From positions 1,426,001 through 1,490,000 of the forward strand of contig NBBA01000005.1 in the NCBI GenBank assembly GCA_002794785.1: DNA of 64,000 nt, in the 5' to 3' direction. The notes beneath the pieces were generated by a model. That model did no database searches and had not been told where the DNA came from. It was given only the letters and a program-made list of their open reading frames with translations. The position numbers and the translations under genes are program-made. Shown piece by piece: positions 9,956 to 21,503 of this stretch; the stretch's first letter is position 1, and each line of letters opens with the position of its first letter. The stretch comes from Coniferiporia sulphurascens (lineage: Eukaryota > Basidiomycota > Agaricomycetes > Hymenochaetales > Hymenochaetaceae).

Positions 9956-12028
9956 CTATTTCCCGATGCAGAACTCCCGGAATACGACGTCGAGCACGTC
10001 CTCAACGTCGATGGCCCCAGTCACCTTCCCCACCGCATTCGCCGCGTATCGTAGCTCCTCTGCAGCGACCACGACGTCCTCTGAAAAAACATAATCAGCA
10101 CTTGATCCGATCAGGAAGCGAGTGGGCTGGACCCTGACGGACCCGTGGCAAGGAAAGCATCCAGGAATTCCTGGGCAGCCTCCAATTGTGTGCGGTGTCG
10201 TGCGTTGGTAATAAGCGGCTCCTCTTGTCCATTTTCCATAGCAAATCTGCGATAAGCAAGTCCCTTCAACATGGACTATCGCCATTTAAAGTTAGCGAGT
10301 GAAAGAAAAACCTCTCGTTTATCGATCGACCAAGTCCGTCCAGAAACCCCTCGAGGCCCTCCCCCGACGTTAGGCTTACGGTCCACATTCCGGCGCAAGA
10401 CGTAGACAATTTTTCTGCGGCCATCCCCCCTCTTGGGCCGCCCAGGTCCGCCTTGTTGAGTAGCACATACGTTGACGGTTCAATGAGCTCTTGCACTTGA
10501 CTCGGTATGCGAACGCCATCGTTCGTAATTGCCTCCGGTAGACTCAGAACGCACAGCGAGATATCAGATTCGGTGACTCTACGCAATCAGCTTATCAGCG
10601 TGTTTGGAGAAAAGCAAAAATAGACACTCGTAAAGGTTCTTACCTCTCGCGCGCCCTCTCAACGCCAATCTGCTCCACTACATCGTCCGTCTTACGAAGC
10701 CCGGCTGTATCCGCGACAGCCACAGCTAGTCCACCGATATCCAGCGATAATTCAAGCACGTCTCGCGTCGTGCCCGGGACCGGTGTGACGATCGCTGCTT
10801 CCCGTCCAGCTACCGATATTAGTGTTAAAAATACCTCCCATAAACCAAGATAGCATAGAAGTATTTTACCCAAGAAGTTTAACAGGCTGCTCTTCCCTGC
10901 ATTTGGTGGCCCGAAGATAGCCAGGCGCAGTCCCGAGCGCATAATCTCCCCTCGCTTGCTGTCTGCTAAGTGTCCCGCGATGGTCTCGCGAAGTTGCCTT
11001 ACTAGTTGCCTAGCTGTAAAGAAAATTGAAGCATTCTTAATGCACGGAACTAGAAGTACCCTTACCATGGTCATACACGCCTTCTTCTAGATCCTCACCC
11101 TCCCCAAAATCAATGAGGGCCTCTGTCATAGCCATAGCTCTGATAATCTCCGACCGTATCTTCTCGAACCGTTCTCGTGTGGATCCCTAAACGGTTCCAG
11201 AAAAAAGCGCACATCGCCTGAGTTCCCTCGATTCTGCAGTATCAGAAGGAGCGTCGCTTACCCACCCTTGCCGCGCGAAGCGCCACACGCCGTTGTGTCT
11301 CCGTCTCTGCGTCTACCAAATCGCGCAGCGCCTCCGCTTGCGTCAGATCGAGCCGCCCACCTTGAAATGCACGTCGCGTAAACTCGCCGCGCTCCGCGGG
11401 ACGCAACAACAGCGGATGAATCCCAGCTTCACCGGCAGATGACGCATTTGATAGACGCGCGAGGGCACCGAGTACGGAGGACAAAATTGCGCGCCCCGAA
11501 TGCACATGCAGCTCGAATACGTCTTCCGTGGTGAACGAGTGTGGCCCTTCGCAGTCAAGGATTCTCAGTTAATTACATAGCTGTGTAGCATCCACAAGTA
11601 CACATACCACGGAAAAAGACAGCCAGACCATCATCAAGCTCCTCCCTGGAGACAGGGTCGATAACTGCGCAGCGCACCAACTTTCGCGGCACCGGCGGCG
11701 CCGTTGGCGCATTTGTACCAATACCGCCATCCTTCCTCCATGGACGCACAATCCTGGAGTACACGCTAAATGCTTCCGGGCCAGACACGCGGATGACGGC
11801 GACGCCGCCCTTGCCTGGCGGGGTTGCAAGAGCGTATATAGTGCGCCGCTGCGCGTCCGAGGGCACGAGTGTACGATAGGCCGTCGAATGTGCGTATCGA
11901 CCAGGACCTTCGGAACGCCCTTTCTTGAGGTTGTGTTTTCGAAGCGTAGGGCGCCCTGAGAGCGCACGAGACGCTATGCCATTGTCCGCGAGCCGTACAA
12001 GTCTCCGGCACGGTGAGATGGAGAACAT
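9956..12028 (-). CDS. MSS1: Mitochondrial tRNA-modification GTPase MSS1/GTPBP3 (MnmE family)
   Basis: Eight exons (9956-10080, 10143-10246, 10312-10578, 10644-10809, 10870-11013, 11066-11186, 11266-11546, 11608-12028) close in phase to 542 residues. An Arg-rich presequence is followed by [21 protein letters not shown], the MnmE N-terminal domain. [21 protein letters not shown] lies in the first helical part. The GTPase motifs are GPPNAGKSS (G1), GTTRD (G2), DTAGLR (G3) and NKAD (G4). The protein ends in FCIGK, the invariant C-terminal Cys motif. The family makes the 5-aminomethyl-type modification of wobble uridine in mitochondrial tRNAs together with MTO1. The start is the first ATG of the long first exon, which places the Arg-rich segment at the N-terminus as expected for import. 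Confidence 0.94.
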
Positions 12029-12381
12029 AAATTGGACTTGCAAGAGGTTTCTTCATCCATTATGAGCACGCGTCGGGTAACTCTCTCACGGTCCCGACGC
12101 CGCCTGCAGGCGCACAAACCTCGTTCCTTCCACTGTCCTCCCTGCCAATAGCTGTTTCAGCCTGGTATATGCTGTACGTATGCACTCGTACAGGCCTTTA
12201 TATGCCATCATGACCTAATTGAATTGTTATTGTCCCCTAGGTTAGACGCCCTCGAGAGCAAAACTAGCCCTTGAACCTGATTACCTTAGGACGTGCCGCC
12301 ATCTTCCCTCCTTAGACCACTCGAGTACTCCGTCCTCAAAGACCTCACGCCGTTTCCCGCACATTTGCAAATAACTTCAAC
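12029..12381. other. Divergent promoter region, MSS1 / CNB1
   Basis: About 350 bp between two divergent start codons, with no coding signal. It contains the upstream regions of both genes. Confidence 0.45.
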
Positions 12382-13382
12382 ATGGGACAGTCGCGTATGT
12401 CTCGGCTCGATGCACCTTTCAACAACATCTGCCCTGACAACTATCCGGACGCGTTCTAACAGCGTCTCAGTTTATGGAGGACATGGAGAGGCGGTCCAAC
12501 TGTACGTCCTGACGTTCTCATCAGACTAGGTCTCCGCTTAATGTCAATCCCGCGGCCGACAGTTAACGCCAGCGAACTGGAGCGCCTGAAGAAACGCTTC
12601 ATGAAGCTTGACAGGCAAGTCCAGACCGCTTTCACTACGCGCACACTAGTGGTGACGGCTAGAGCGCATCAACGTATTTGCGACCCTCGTTTTTTGTAGT
12701 GATGGTTCGGGCTCGATCGACCGCGAGGAGTTCCTTCAAATACCCCAAATTGCAAACAATCCGCTCGCGGGGCGCATGATCGCGATCTTCGACGAAGAGT
12801 GCGTTAATTGCCTGCACGCCCCTGGAAGCTAGTTCTGATTCTCGGTCAAATTGTATTTTATCAGTGGTGGGGGAACGGTGGACTTTCAAGAGTTCGTCGG
12901 GGGGCTAAGCGCATTTAGTAGCAGGGGAGGGCGGGACGAGAAATTAAAATGTATGCCACTTTCCACCCACTTGGTAATTGCGCTCAATTCCCGGTAGTCG
13001 CATTCAAGGTATATGACATGGATCGCGATGGATACATTTCGAATGGCGAGCTGTTCCTGGTATTGAAAATGATGGTAGGCAACAATTTGAAGGTTAGTCT
13101 TCCGAGCCTTTTTCTTTTTTAAATATGGTGTTATAAATAGAGCGGGAGCTGATCCCGCTTTGCTCGTGATTGTGTAGGACCAGCAGCTGCAGCAGATCGT
13201 GGACAAGACAATCATGGAGGCAGACAAGGACGGCGATGGGAAGCTCAGCTTCGAGGAGTTTGCGATGATGGTGTCCAACACGGTACGCAACTCTATCGGA
13301 TTTTCACATTTGATTCTCGTCAATAACTGTGCAAACACTGCAGGACATCGTAAAGCAAATGACCCTGGAGGATCTTTTCTAG
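12382..13382 (+). CDS. CNB1: Calcineurin regulatory subunit B
   Basis: Eight exons (12382-12394, 12463-12501, 12563-12614, 12700-12798, 12865-12950, 12998-13092, 13178-13282, 13344-13382) give 175 residues, the family length. It starts MGQSPS, a myristoylation-type N-terminus. Four EF-hand loops are visible: [39 protein letters not shown] and [13 protein letters not shown]. It ends [10 protein letters not shown]. It is the Ca-binding partner of the calcineurin catalytic subunit in stress signalling. The third intron (12615-12699) uses a GC donor, AG|GCAAGT, and no GT donor nearby keeps the frame. The first exon is only 13 nt; the acceptor at 12463 restores the family's MGQSPSQ start. Confidence 0.95.
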
Positions 13383-14923
13383 CCGAGGTTCAATTACGAT
13401 ATCCAGCCACCCCTGCACTTTCCGATACCTTGCTCTCGCTGCCGCCGCCCAGTACTCAACGACATTTACGCTGCCGAGCTCGCACCGACGGGTTTGGCAT
13501 AAGACGCTGTATATATATAACCTAGTGTGTGTAATCAAAGTTTAGACTTGTCAGAATTCGCTGTCCGCAGTGGCCGGCCGGCGGGGTAGTCGGTTCCCCG
13601 ACGAGGCCGACCGACCGCCGTGAGCTTATCTCAATGCCTTGCCGACGCCATGTACAGACACCGAGCGGGCCTCGAGGACGCGGAATCTGATCGGGGAGCT
13701 TGGACGGACGGAGGCCGATGGTCCCTTTTCCGGCGTCACGACGGCCGACCGGCGAGAGAAGCGAACGCTGGATCGAGAAGCCGGAGGGCAGATCCACATG
13801 CATGTTCCGCGACACGCGCGGTCGGAAAATCACGGACGACTCCGACTCTGTCCTTGTTAATCCACCGTGCAGGCCGGCCCTACTGGCATTCGAAAGTACA
13901 AGGATATATCTGCACGGGGCTAAATACTAATACGCTTTGGCGAAACATATGCCCAAAAGGAACCCGTAAAAATAAGCTGGAGCGATTGAAAAAGGGATGA
14001 GGGGGGATCTGCTTGTAAAAGAGAAGGAAAAGGAACAAATATAAGTTAATGAATTGGTGTTACTACAATAATCGGCCAACGTCGCAGGAACGGGAGCTGT
14101 GGACGATGGCATCACGAATGATGGGCACGAGACACGGATAGTTGGATGACCAGCCGGCTATAGTCGCTTCGGGTAATATTGCGAACTGCTTCCCTTGAGC
14201 ACCTATTAGAGTTATCCACTGAAAAGAGGCACTTTGTCGGGAGACTGTCTGGCACGCCATCATACAACAGATCCGGTGGCTATGCGCACATACCGCTCTG
14301 CATCAACTTTATGGAGCCAACAGAGCTTATATGGCCCAATAGGGGGTGCACTGGAGAACAAGAGCGACGACGACGGACCATGAGCATGCTGCTAAGGCAG
14401 ATCGAAGCAGGCAACGCCATGGGTCACGGGCCAAGTGTAAGCGGATGTGTGGGGTGCGGGGAAAGCTGCACCCCCCGCATTCAGAGATACATTGAGTATT
14501 GCAGTAACCGGGTAGTAAGGTTCGAGACGCGAGAAGAACCGCAGTTCGATTTCGTGAGAGTTCGTTGTGGTGATGACTGAAATCGGTGATAATGATGCAC
14601 AGGCATGGACATGATGTAGCACTGAAGGAGCAAACGTGTGATCCCGGCTTCGCTTTGCACAGGCACAAGAAAGGACAGTACCCTCGTCGGTAGAGGTGGT
14701 GCGGCTGGTGTTATGAGTGAAGGTTACATATTGTACAAGGAGAGCGCATGCGGGAGTTGAACGTCCAAGAGCGGAAAAGTAGTGTACACACAGCTGCAGG
14801 AACAGAATTGCGGGACACGGGGTATAGGCGTAAGTGATCAGGCACTCCCGCAACAGCAGGCTGTGGCCCTGGGTCCGCTGAGCGCATAAGTAGCCTCAGA
14901 GGGGCCAGGGGAATCGCAGCCAA
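13383..14923. other. 1.5-kb stretch without a recognisable gene
   Basis: The longest gene-free stretch of the window. The open frames on both strands have no family resemblance and I could not join them by plausible splicing. 13,560-13,880 is GC-rich with GGCCGGCC and several CCGAC/GTCGG inverted motifs. The rest is ordinary mixed sequence. It lies between the 3' ends of CNB1 and of the next minus-strand gene. Confidence 0.4.
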
Positions 14924-15638
14924 CTAGGCTGTGTGCGTTGCGTAGAACGGTGAATGCTGTGCGGGACGCCCGATCTGTGCAAATAATGAGTTTTGAGCAG
15001 CCTGATGAGCTTGACGGTTTTGAGCCTCAGCCGCAAGGAAGAAGGGGTCGGATGACGCAAAATTCGATGAGGTGTTCGGTACGCATTCAGAGAAAGAATC
15101 AGCATTGAGATAGGAATAGCGTGTTTGGTGTTGATTTTGAATGGCATGGAAGCTGTTAGCGTAGCCCTGGTTTTGGGTAAAGAGGGTATCGTTGCGCTCG
15201 CGATAGCGCACTGGGGAGGACGCGAGCGAGCTTGTGCCCACCAGCTGTTCGACGGCGTACTCATCGTCGGCATCCATGTTCTCCTCCACGATCATATCGC
15301 TGTCAAGATTGGGGAGGGTGCCTCTGCGAGATGCTGTGCTGGCTGAGCTGGAACTCCTGCCCCTGCGCTGCTCGAGCACGGACCAGTTGGCGAAGCTCAT
15401 GGCGGGTGTACGCGCTGTGGGGGTGTTGCAGTGGCCATGTCCAGATGCAGATTGCTGGTACTGCTGGCTGTATGCGAGGCTCTGGGCGAGCTGTGCCTTG
15501 ATATCGGAGGTTGGGGTTAGAGACGACACGACAGCGGGCAAGTGGGATAGATACCTGGAGGGTCGCGATGTCAATGGCCTCTTGGCCGATGTGATTGGAG
15601 GAGAAGGAGGCGACAAGGTCGTCGACGGAGAAGGGCAT
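14924..15638 (-). CDS. Unrecognised Ser/Gln/Ala-rich protein
   Basis: Two exons (14924-15496 and 15555-15638; intron 58 nt, GT-AG, phase 0) encode 218 residues. It starts MPFSVDDLVASFSSNHIGQEA. I recognise no domain. The N-terminal 30 residues look helical and amphipathic. The rest is low in complexity: a Gln/Ser/Tyr segment, a Ser/Arg patch (RGRSSSSASTASRRGT), an acidic patch (EENMDADDEYAVEQL) and an Asn/Gln/Ala-rich C-terminus ending in FYATHTA. The composition suggests a disordered regulatory or RNA/DNA-associated protein, which is inference only. The open frame is long and the single intron has good signals, so the gene itself is likely real. Confidence 0.6.
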
Positions 15639-16120
15639 TGCGCAAGGAATTAACGAGGAGGTGTCGTAGGGGGCTGGAGGCAGTTGCGCGATAAAACAGG
15701 AGGTAGGGAAGGGAAGCGGCACTTGAAGGCTACTTAACGAAAATGTAATGCAGCACCAAGTAGTAGTTACTATTAATGGGTGCTAGACCACGACGTCAGC
15801 TCGGCCCGTCTGCTGCCGTCCTGGTCTCGACTTTTCCCTACAGCTCTGGCGAATGGCCTACTCTCGCTTCACGTCCGTTCACTTTCTTTTCGTCGTCTGC
15901 GCTCTGCTACGGCAATACCACACAAGTCGAGAGCCGATTGGTCAGCCCGCCCCGGATTCACCGGGACGGTCCGTAGACAGACTCCGGTTCTGTCCGGCAT
16001 TCATCTCAGAGTTAACATTAATATTCCAGTTCTCTTACAGTCCTACATGAGAGGGGTATGCGTATACTTATTTATATATACCTAGCTATATGCGCCTTCT
16101 AGGGCTTCCCTGCATGCCTT
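15639..16120. other. Intergenic upstream region of the Ser/Gln-rich gene
   Basis: No gene seen. It contains an inverted CCAAT motif (ATTGG at about 15939) and holds the upstream region of the minus-strand gene at 15638 and the 3' flank of the acyltransferase gene. Confidence 0.35.
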
Positions 16121-18133
16121 CTACTGGCACGTTGCGTCGATCCACGACTTCATCACTTCACCCATGGCCTGCATGCCCTCATCCGTCGTCCACCGCGAGG
16201 CGGTCTGCGGCCGGATCTGGAGCCGCCCGTTCCACTGCCATGCGAGTACCATCTTCGTCGGCGTCGGACAGCGCACGCTGACCGAGACCTGCTCGAGTAC
16301 TATTCGCTTCGTCGCGTTCGACGGGACCGATGGCGAGAACGCGGTAAGCAGACCCAGCTTCTCGATATCTCCAACCGATGATGACATCAGCGCTGGGATC
16401 ATATACGAGGTCGGCTCATACATCGAGCTGTATGCATGACACATCATCTCGCGCTGCACATAGGCCGACAGGTCTAGCTGTCCAAGCAAGCTCGTAAGTA
16501 CTTTGGAACCAGTAATAAAGTAGCGAGGACATACGTCACTGCTCTTCCACAAATCACGGCACATTTTGGCGACGGCATTCCAGAACACCGCGTCACTAGT
16601 GTCGCGCTCGACCTCGCCTGATTCCTTATTGTATTTAACGGCCTGGCGGATTACGGCCATGTCCAGCATAAGCGGAAAGCCTTCCACCCCAATAGGCGAG
16701 GAACCTGTGGCAGACGCAAACCTGGCATAATCTTTCAGTTTATGTCTCTGTAAAGTCGAAGGCAGGCATTAGTTTCTCAAGAGAAAGAGGATCGAAGAAA
16801 ATATGCGCGTACCTGATCTACCACGTTCCACAAACTCGGAATATGCGTCGCTTTTTCGTACGTTTCTACAGCTTGTTTGCGCTCTTCCTCAGTCTCGCCC
16901 TGCGCGAACCTGAGCACCCATTCAACCTCAGCGACGGCCATGAGCGCTGTTATCGCCTGGGTAACAGTAACATTGTGAGTTCTGCACGCGTTCCTGAACT
17001 TTAACGACTCCTGAGCAGTAAGCCAGATATCGCAAGCACGTGCATCGTACTCTGGTTCCGCGTCGACGAGCGGCGTGGGACGTAAAAAGAACACCTATTC
17101 CGTAACGACCATGAACGATGCGGGGTACAAATTAAAAAATCCACGTCACGGGTGAGAAAAGTGTGAATTTGAATAAATAAAATAGCACGAACAGGTCCGC
17201 CTCGTGGCGCAGTGGCCTCCGGCTTCTGTTCAGCATCGCTAGCATCTTGGTGTACATCGGCCTGGGAATCTGCAGGCTTGCCGACCGCTTTGGGCGCCGG
17301 CTTGGGGAACAGAGTAGACATTGGCAAGCCTGATGCGATGGTCCCCGCGACTGCGCCCGGCGGCGTGAGCTTAGCCGTCTCAGTGCCCCATTTAATGACC
17401 AGGCCCGGCACCTGGGGAGGGTCGTGTACCATATATTCGTTTAAATAGGAAAAGAGCAACTCGGAGAGCTGGAGAGTCCCGCGGACATCAGAGGACCAGT
17501 GTCCTGAATGAACCCTGAGAAAGTAAAGTAAATGGATCAGCGGCACCGTACATGCACCGAAAACGCCCGACTAAAATAAAGACATAGAAACTCACATAAT
17601 CTGCCATTTGCCGTCCTCAAGGTCGGGAGCAACGTGAAGCTCATAGTTGTAGTGGCCATCGGCAGCTTTCCACCAAACGTTCTTCATTGCGATGTCTCGT
17701 TCACGAATAGACATTTTGTCATTGTGCCAAATGATGGTCGCCTCAGCCCACTCCCGGACAGCTTGCTCGTCAGCTGGGACTGAGTATTCAAAGTACAGTG
17801 AGAATTCCGGGTTGCCGTGGTCCTTCGTTTTGTAAGCCACAACAGGGGCAGTGTTGCGGAGACGAATCCATGCTGCCTCGAGGGGCTTCCTGAGAGTTTC
17901 CGGCGAGACCGAGTGCGGGAAAGCGGTAACATAACCACCTGTCAAAGCCCCAAAGCCGGGTGTCTTGGAGCTTCAAATCGAGAGGCGCTGGTCAGCATCG
18001 CAAATACATTGTTTCCACGTAGCTATACAAGGCCAACGTACGACATGACACCGATAAGTTGCTCGACGCCAAAAAGCTTCCGCGTCCAAGTCTTGCCACC
18101 ATCAGCGGAGGAAAATTCGTAGTCAGACTGCAT
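16121..18133 (-). CDS. Condensation-type acyltransferase (TRI3-like family)
   Basis: Five exons (16121-16747, 16813-17094, 17145-17514, 17596-17970, 18042-18133) give about 581 residues. The opening TWTRKLFGVEQLIGVMS, the core LEDGKWQIMVHSGHWSSDVRG and the later TVTQAITALMAVAEVEWV resemble the chloramphenicol-acetyltransferase-fold enzymes related to trichothecene 15-O-acetyltransferase TRI3. HWSSD supplies the HxxxD catalytic pattern. The natural acyl acceptor is unknown; many basidiomycete members have no assigned product, and no biosynthetic partners are nearby. One donor is uncertain. Ending exon 3 at 17145 gives a 50-nt intron; ending it at 17193 (donor GTTCGT) gives a 98-nt intron and a 565-residue protein. 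Both keep the frame. Confidence 0.72.
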
Positions 18134-19307
18134 TTCGGTGAGAGACTGGGATAAGAGAGGGTAGATACGCTACGCACCCTTTATTGCGAGGAGAAATGCT
18201 GTGTTCTTTCTGGAACTTGGCTTTGCTCAAGGTTCAGAATCAGAATTTGAAAGTACACGCCTCGGTCGAAAGAGAGCACTGTGTACATTTATTCATCGCT
18301 TGGTAGCACCTGATTTTGAGTTTATTAGAACCTTGGAGAAGCACGAGTTCCCGAACCCCTGAATATTGTGGCCAACAGATGCGAGAAAAGTCCCGCGGGT
18401 GATTGCCGAGACGTTGAGAGCTTAAAGACTGTCCGTGTGTGAATATGTACACTTTCGGGACCCAGGACCCAGGACCAGGATGAGCGACGAAGCCCTGTAA
18501 ACGTTGGCCTGGTGCACATTATTGTCTGCGTTGACTTGAAGGGTGCTAGCAAGCGGTCTGCGACCATGTTTTAAGTACGAGATGGCAAGAGGCTGCTGCT
18601 GGCGCAAGTACTGTATATGAAATAAATGCATGTACCAAAGGTGGGCGAGGTTCGGATCAGAGCATATGAAAAGATTCCGTCTAAATTTGTGGAGGCTAAA
18701 AGGAGCAACCTAATCGAGCGGACGCGTGTTTACAGAAAAGGTAAGTCGGACCCAGGCACAGATTATATAATGTTACCCGATGTTCGCCTCGTCCGACCTG
18801 CAAGCGACCAAGAAGACGGGGAGGCAGGAGAGCGGGAACGGAAGCAAACGGCCGGAAAAAGAAAGAGAAAGGGAAAAAGAGAGAGGTGAATAGATGTTTT
18901 GCACTTCTGGAACGCGCGGAACTGACAAGCGTCTCATCCTGTTTGCCGCTAGTCGGATCAGCTTTAGGCAATGGGTGAAGCTGGGCGCACAAATTGCAGG
19001 AATACAGTTTTCGGCTGTAGGTGTGGGAGGTCTGAGCATAACCGGATAAGTGTTAGTCACCCTGGCTTGCAATTTGTTCTGGTCTTCCACGAGTCTGATT
19101 TGGGTCGTTTGTTAGAGCCCTCTTCGAAAGGCCAGGCAACGGCATCCTTCCCTTCAGGGATATCGACATGTTCTCCCCGCTTCCTCCTAATCTTCCCTCG
19201 GACTTATCCCTCCCCTCCTATTTATTAGCTAGTACTCATGCTCCCTGTCCTCACCCCCGTCTCTACTACGTCCCCTCCTCCCTCCTCCCCCGCCATACAC
19301 CCCAGTC
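18134..19307. other. Divergent intergenic region, acyltransferase / DUF6534 gene
   Basis: About 1.2 kb between divergent start codons. Open frames here have no resemblance to known families and are not joined by convincing introns. A C/T-rich run at 19,140-19,300 directly precedes the DUF6534 ATG, a usual feature of fungal promoters. Confidence 0.45.
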
Positions 19308-20819
19308 ATGTCCACCACTAGCTTGATTGGGCCTCTGCTTATTGGAGCAGTCGTCAACGCCTTCGTCTTCGGCATCTGCATCCTGCAGTACATCGAGTAC
19401 TTCGCCTCCGGCTACAAGGACGACTGGAAGCTTGTGTCAGTCTCTTGTACTCTTTTCCCCCCCCTTCGTATCCTGACTTGTTCTGTCCCAGCACCCTCCT
19501 TCTCTGGGTCCTTGTCATCGACGTATTTCAGTCGGCTGCCAATGTCGCTATAGTCTGGCATTATGTCGTTACAAACTTTGCGAATGTCGCGGCCCTTGCC
19601 GACTCCCCCTGGATGTACGCGTCCCTGCCCATTTTCAGCACAGTGTCAGTCTACCCTTCTGCATATATCTCGACCCGCCTGTTTAACCCCGTTTTCCATT
19701 TTAGCGCTGCAGTGCCCATTCAGCACTTCATGGCCTGGCGTATTATGCGCTTCTCCAAGTCCACCTGGCTGTTTGTATACATCTCCATGCTTTCCTTGGG
19801 CCAAGGCGCTCTCGCTTGCGCTTCCGCAATAAGCGGCATTCTCTCCCCGAGTATTGCATCCCACGTCAAGATCATCCCCATTGCCGATGGCTGGCTGGGC
19901 ATGTCCGTTGCGTGTGACACGAGCATTACGTATGGATCTCGCTCAACAATCGGAAACCATTAATGTAACTCTGGGTTTCTGCAGTATTCTCATGTTGTGG
20001 TTCTTGAACAAAAGTCGAACCGGGTTCAAGAGTATGTTCTGTGGTTTTTGATCTTCTCGTTAAAATACTCACAACCTCTTGATGCGCTTAGGGACCGACT
20101 CGATTATATACCGACTCTGCCGAGTAACTGTAGAAGCGGCGCTACCGGTCACGCTTTTATGTGTAAGTCGCTCTGTGTGATCCATGACCCCTTAAATCAC
20201 AAAACTAATCTGGTGTCGTTTTCTAGATCCTAGATTTGGTTTTCCTTGTTAGTTGGAACTTGCCTATCGTATTTTGGGGATTTACTAAAAATAGTTGCGC
20301 GCCAGACTACCAACCCTTTCAACAACCTTCATTTCATGTGCGCTATGCCGGTGGGGCGCTTATATACGTACGTTGACTCCGTCCTGAGACCGCAGCCGAA
20401 TCGCTAAAGTTTTGCTTTTTTAAATTCACAGCAACACACTTCTTACTGTACGCTTACGGAAAAGCAACTTCGTGGGGCCTGCTTCTAACCTCGTTTTCTT
20501 ATAGACTTTAAATGCTCGTGAGGGCCTCCGTAGGACAATGGAGAGCAGTGTGCACAACAGCATCCAACTTGGGGTAAGTTCTTTTTTGGTATCGCCGCTC
20601 CCTTGGTTCATGGAAGCTCATGCACGCATATAGTCTCGTAACATACACAGTCGAATCACCCATGGCAACCGGACGACAGAGGTGCACGTCAACGTCGAAC
20701 AGGAAGTGCAGCTGGACCAGCTCAAAAGTGGACACCAGCTTGCGTCCGGTGGATCCGGCGAGGAGACCTTCTATACCGAGTCGACGCCTTCTTCCGAGAG
20801 GAAAGCCAACTTTGCATAG
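19308..20819 (+). CDS. DUF6534-type seven-helix membrane protein
   Basis: Ten exons (19308-19435, 19492-19644, 19705-19929, 19985-20031, 20092-20162, 20227-20251, 20295-20367, 20432-20447, 20505-20573, 20634-20819) close in phase to 330 residues. Seven hydrophobic helices are followed by a soluble tail. Landmarks of this Agaricomycete family are GPLLIGAVVNAFVFGICILQ near the start, KDDWKLVTLLLWVLVIDVFQ, the TDSIIYRLCRVTVEAALPVT segment, and CAMPVGRLYTNTLLTTLNAR before the tail. Function is unknown. Exons 6 and 8 are only 25 and 16 nt. The tail is Glu/Gln/Val- then Ser/Gly-rich and begins after the last intron. Confidence 0.85.
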
Positions 20820-21503
20820 CGCGGATACAGCGGCAGTGGCGGCGCTCGTGAGCATCAAAAAAAAATCTTGGTCTTGATATAGTGTAGATCGATATATATG
20901 TTAGATAGTAGGTTTAAAAGCTGGTCGATTCTTAAATCCGACACCCACTTTCGTTTGTCTCCTGTGCATAGCATTTGATTTTTTTCTTGGACACTAGGGG
21001 GATTCCAAAGAATAAAAACAAAAAAAAATTGTATAATTAACTAGGTGAAATATATTGCCTTTTTTGTCGGAATCAAATGCATGCGTAACAAAGCGACAGG
21101 AGTGACCTGAATTAGAATATATACAGCAAGCGATAAGGTTACAACCAGATATATTATGACCATCCTGAGGGATTGTCCCTTCCCTTCCTTTTATCTTCTA
21201 ATCCTCCCACTGTCGTAATTTAAGGACGGCGCATTACGTAAGGAATTCTGAGCGCGGAAGACCCGCAAACACGGCGTGCAGGGCCTATGCCAATTCAATA
21301 ATAGCGCTGAGAGGCAATAAGGCGGACCGGAAGCAGAAAATAACAGCCCGGAGAAGATTTCACTATCTTCTTGCTTCAAGTCTTGGAGCTGAAGGGGAAG
21401 GCGACTCCTTTAGGGTCCCAACAAGCGCCATCCGGTACGGTCGGAAATTTGTTGACAAACCCCTCAAGTATTTTTCGCGAAGGGGCAAATATCGTCCTTC
21501 TTT
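20820..21503. other. Convergent intergenic region
   Basis: A/T-rich sequence between the stop codons of the DUF6534 gene and IMP4, with poly-A runs. No gene seen; likely two 3' untranslated regions. Confidence 0.45.

Noticed and set aside
13522..13833. Minus-strand 103-codon Arg/Pro-rich frame
   Set aside because: Typical of GC-rich chance frames; no homologous motif or splice continuation.
16513..16546. Possible short intron in the acyltransferase gene (GTATGT to AAAG)
   Set aside because: Only 34 nt and removal would shift the frame; reading through preserves a long open frame.
18626..18889. Plus-strand 87-codon basic frame
   Set aside because: Ends in a low-complexity Arg/Lys/Glu run; no support as a gene.
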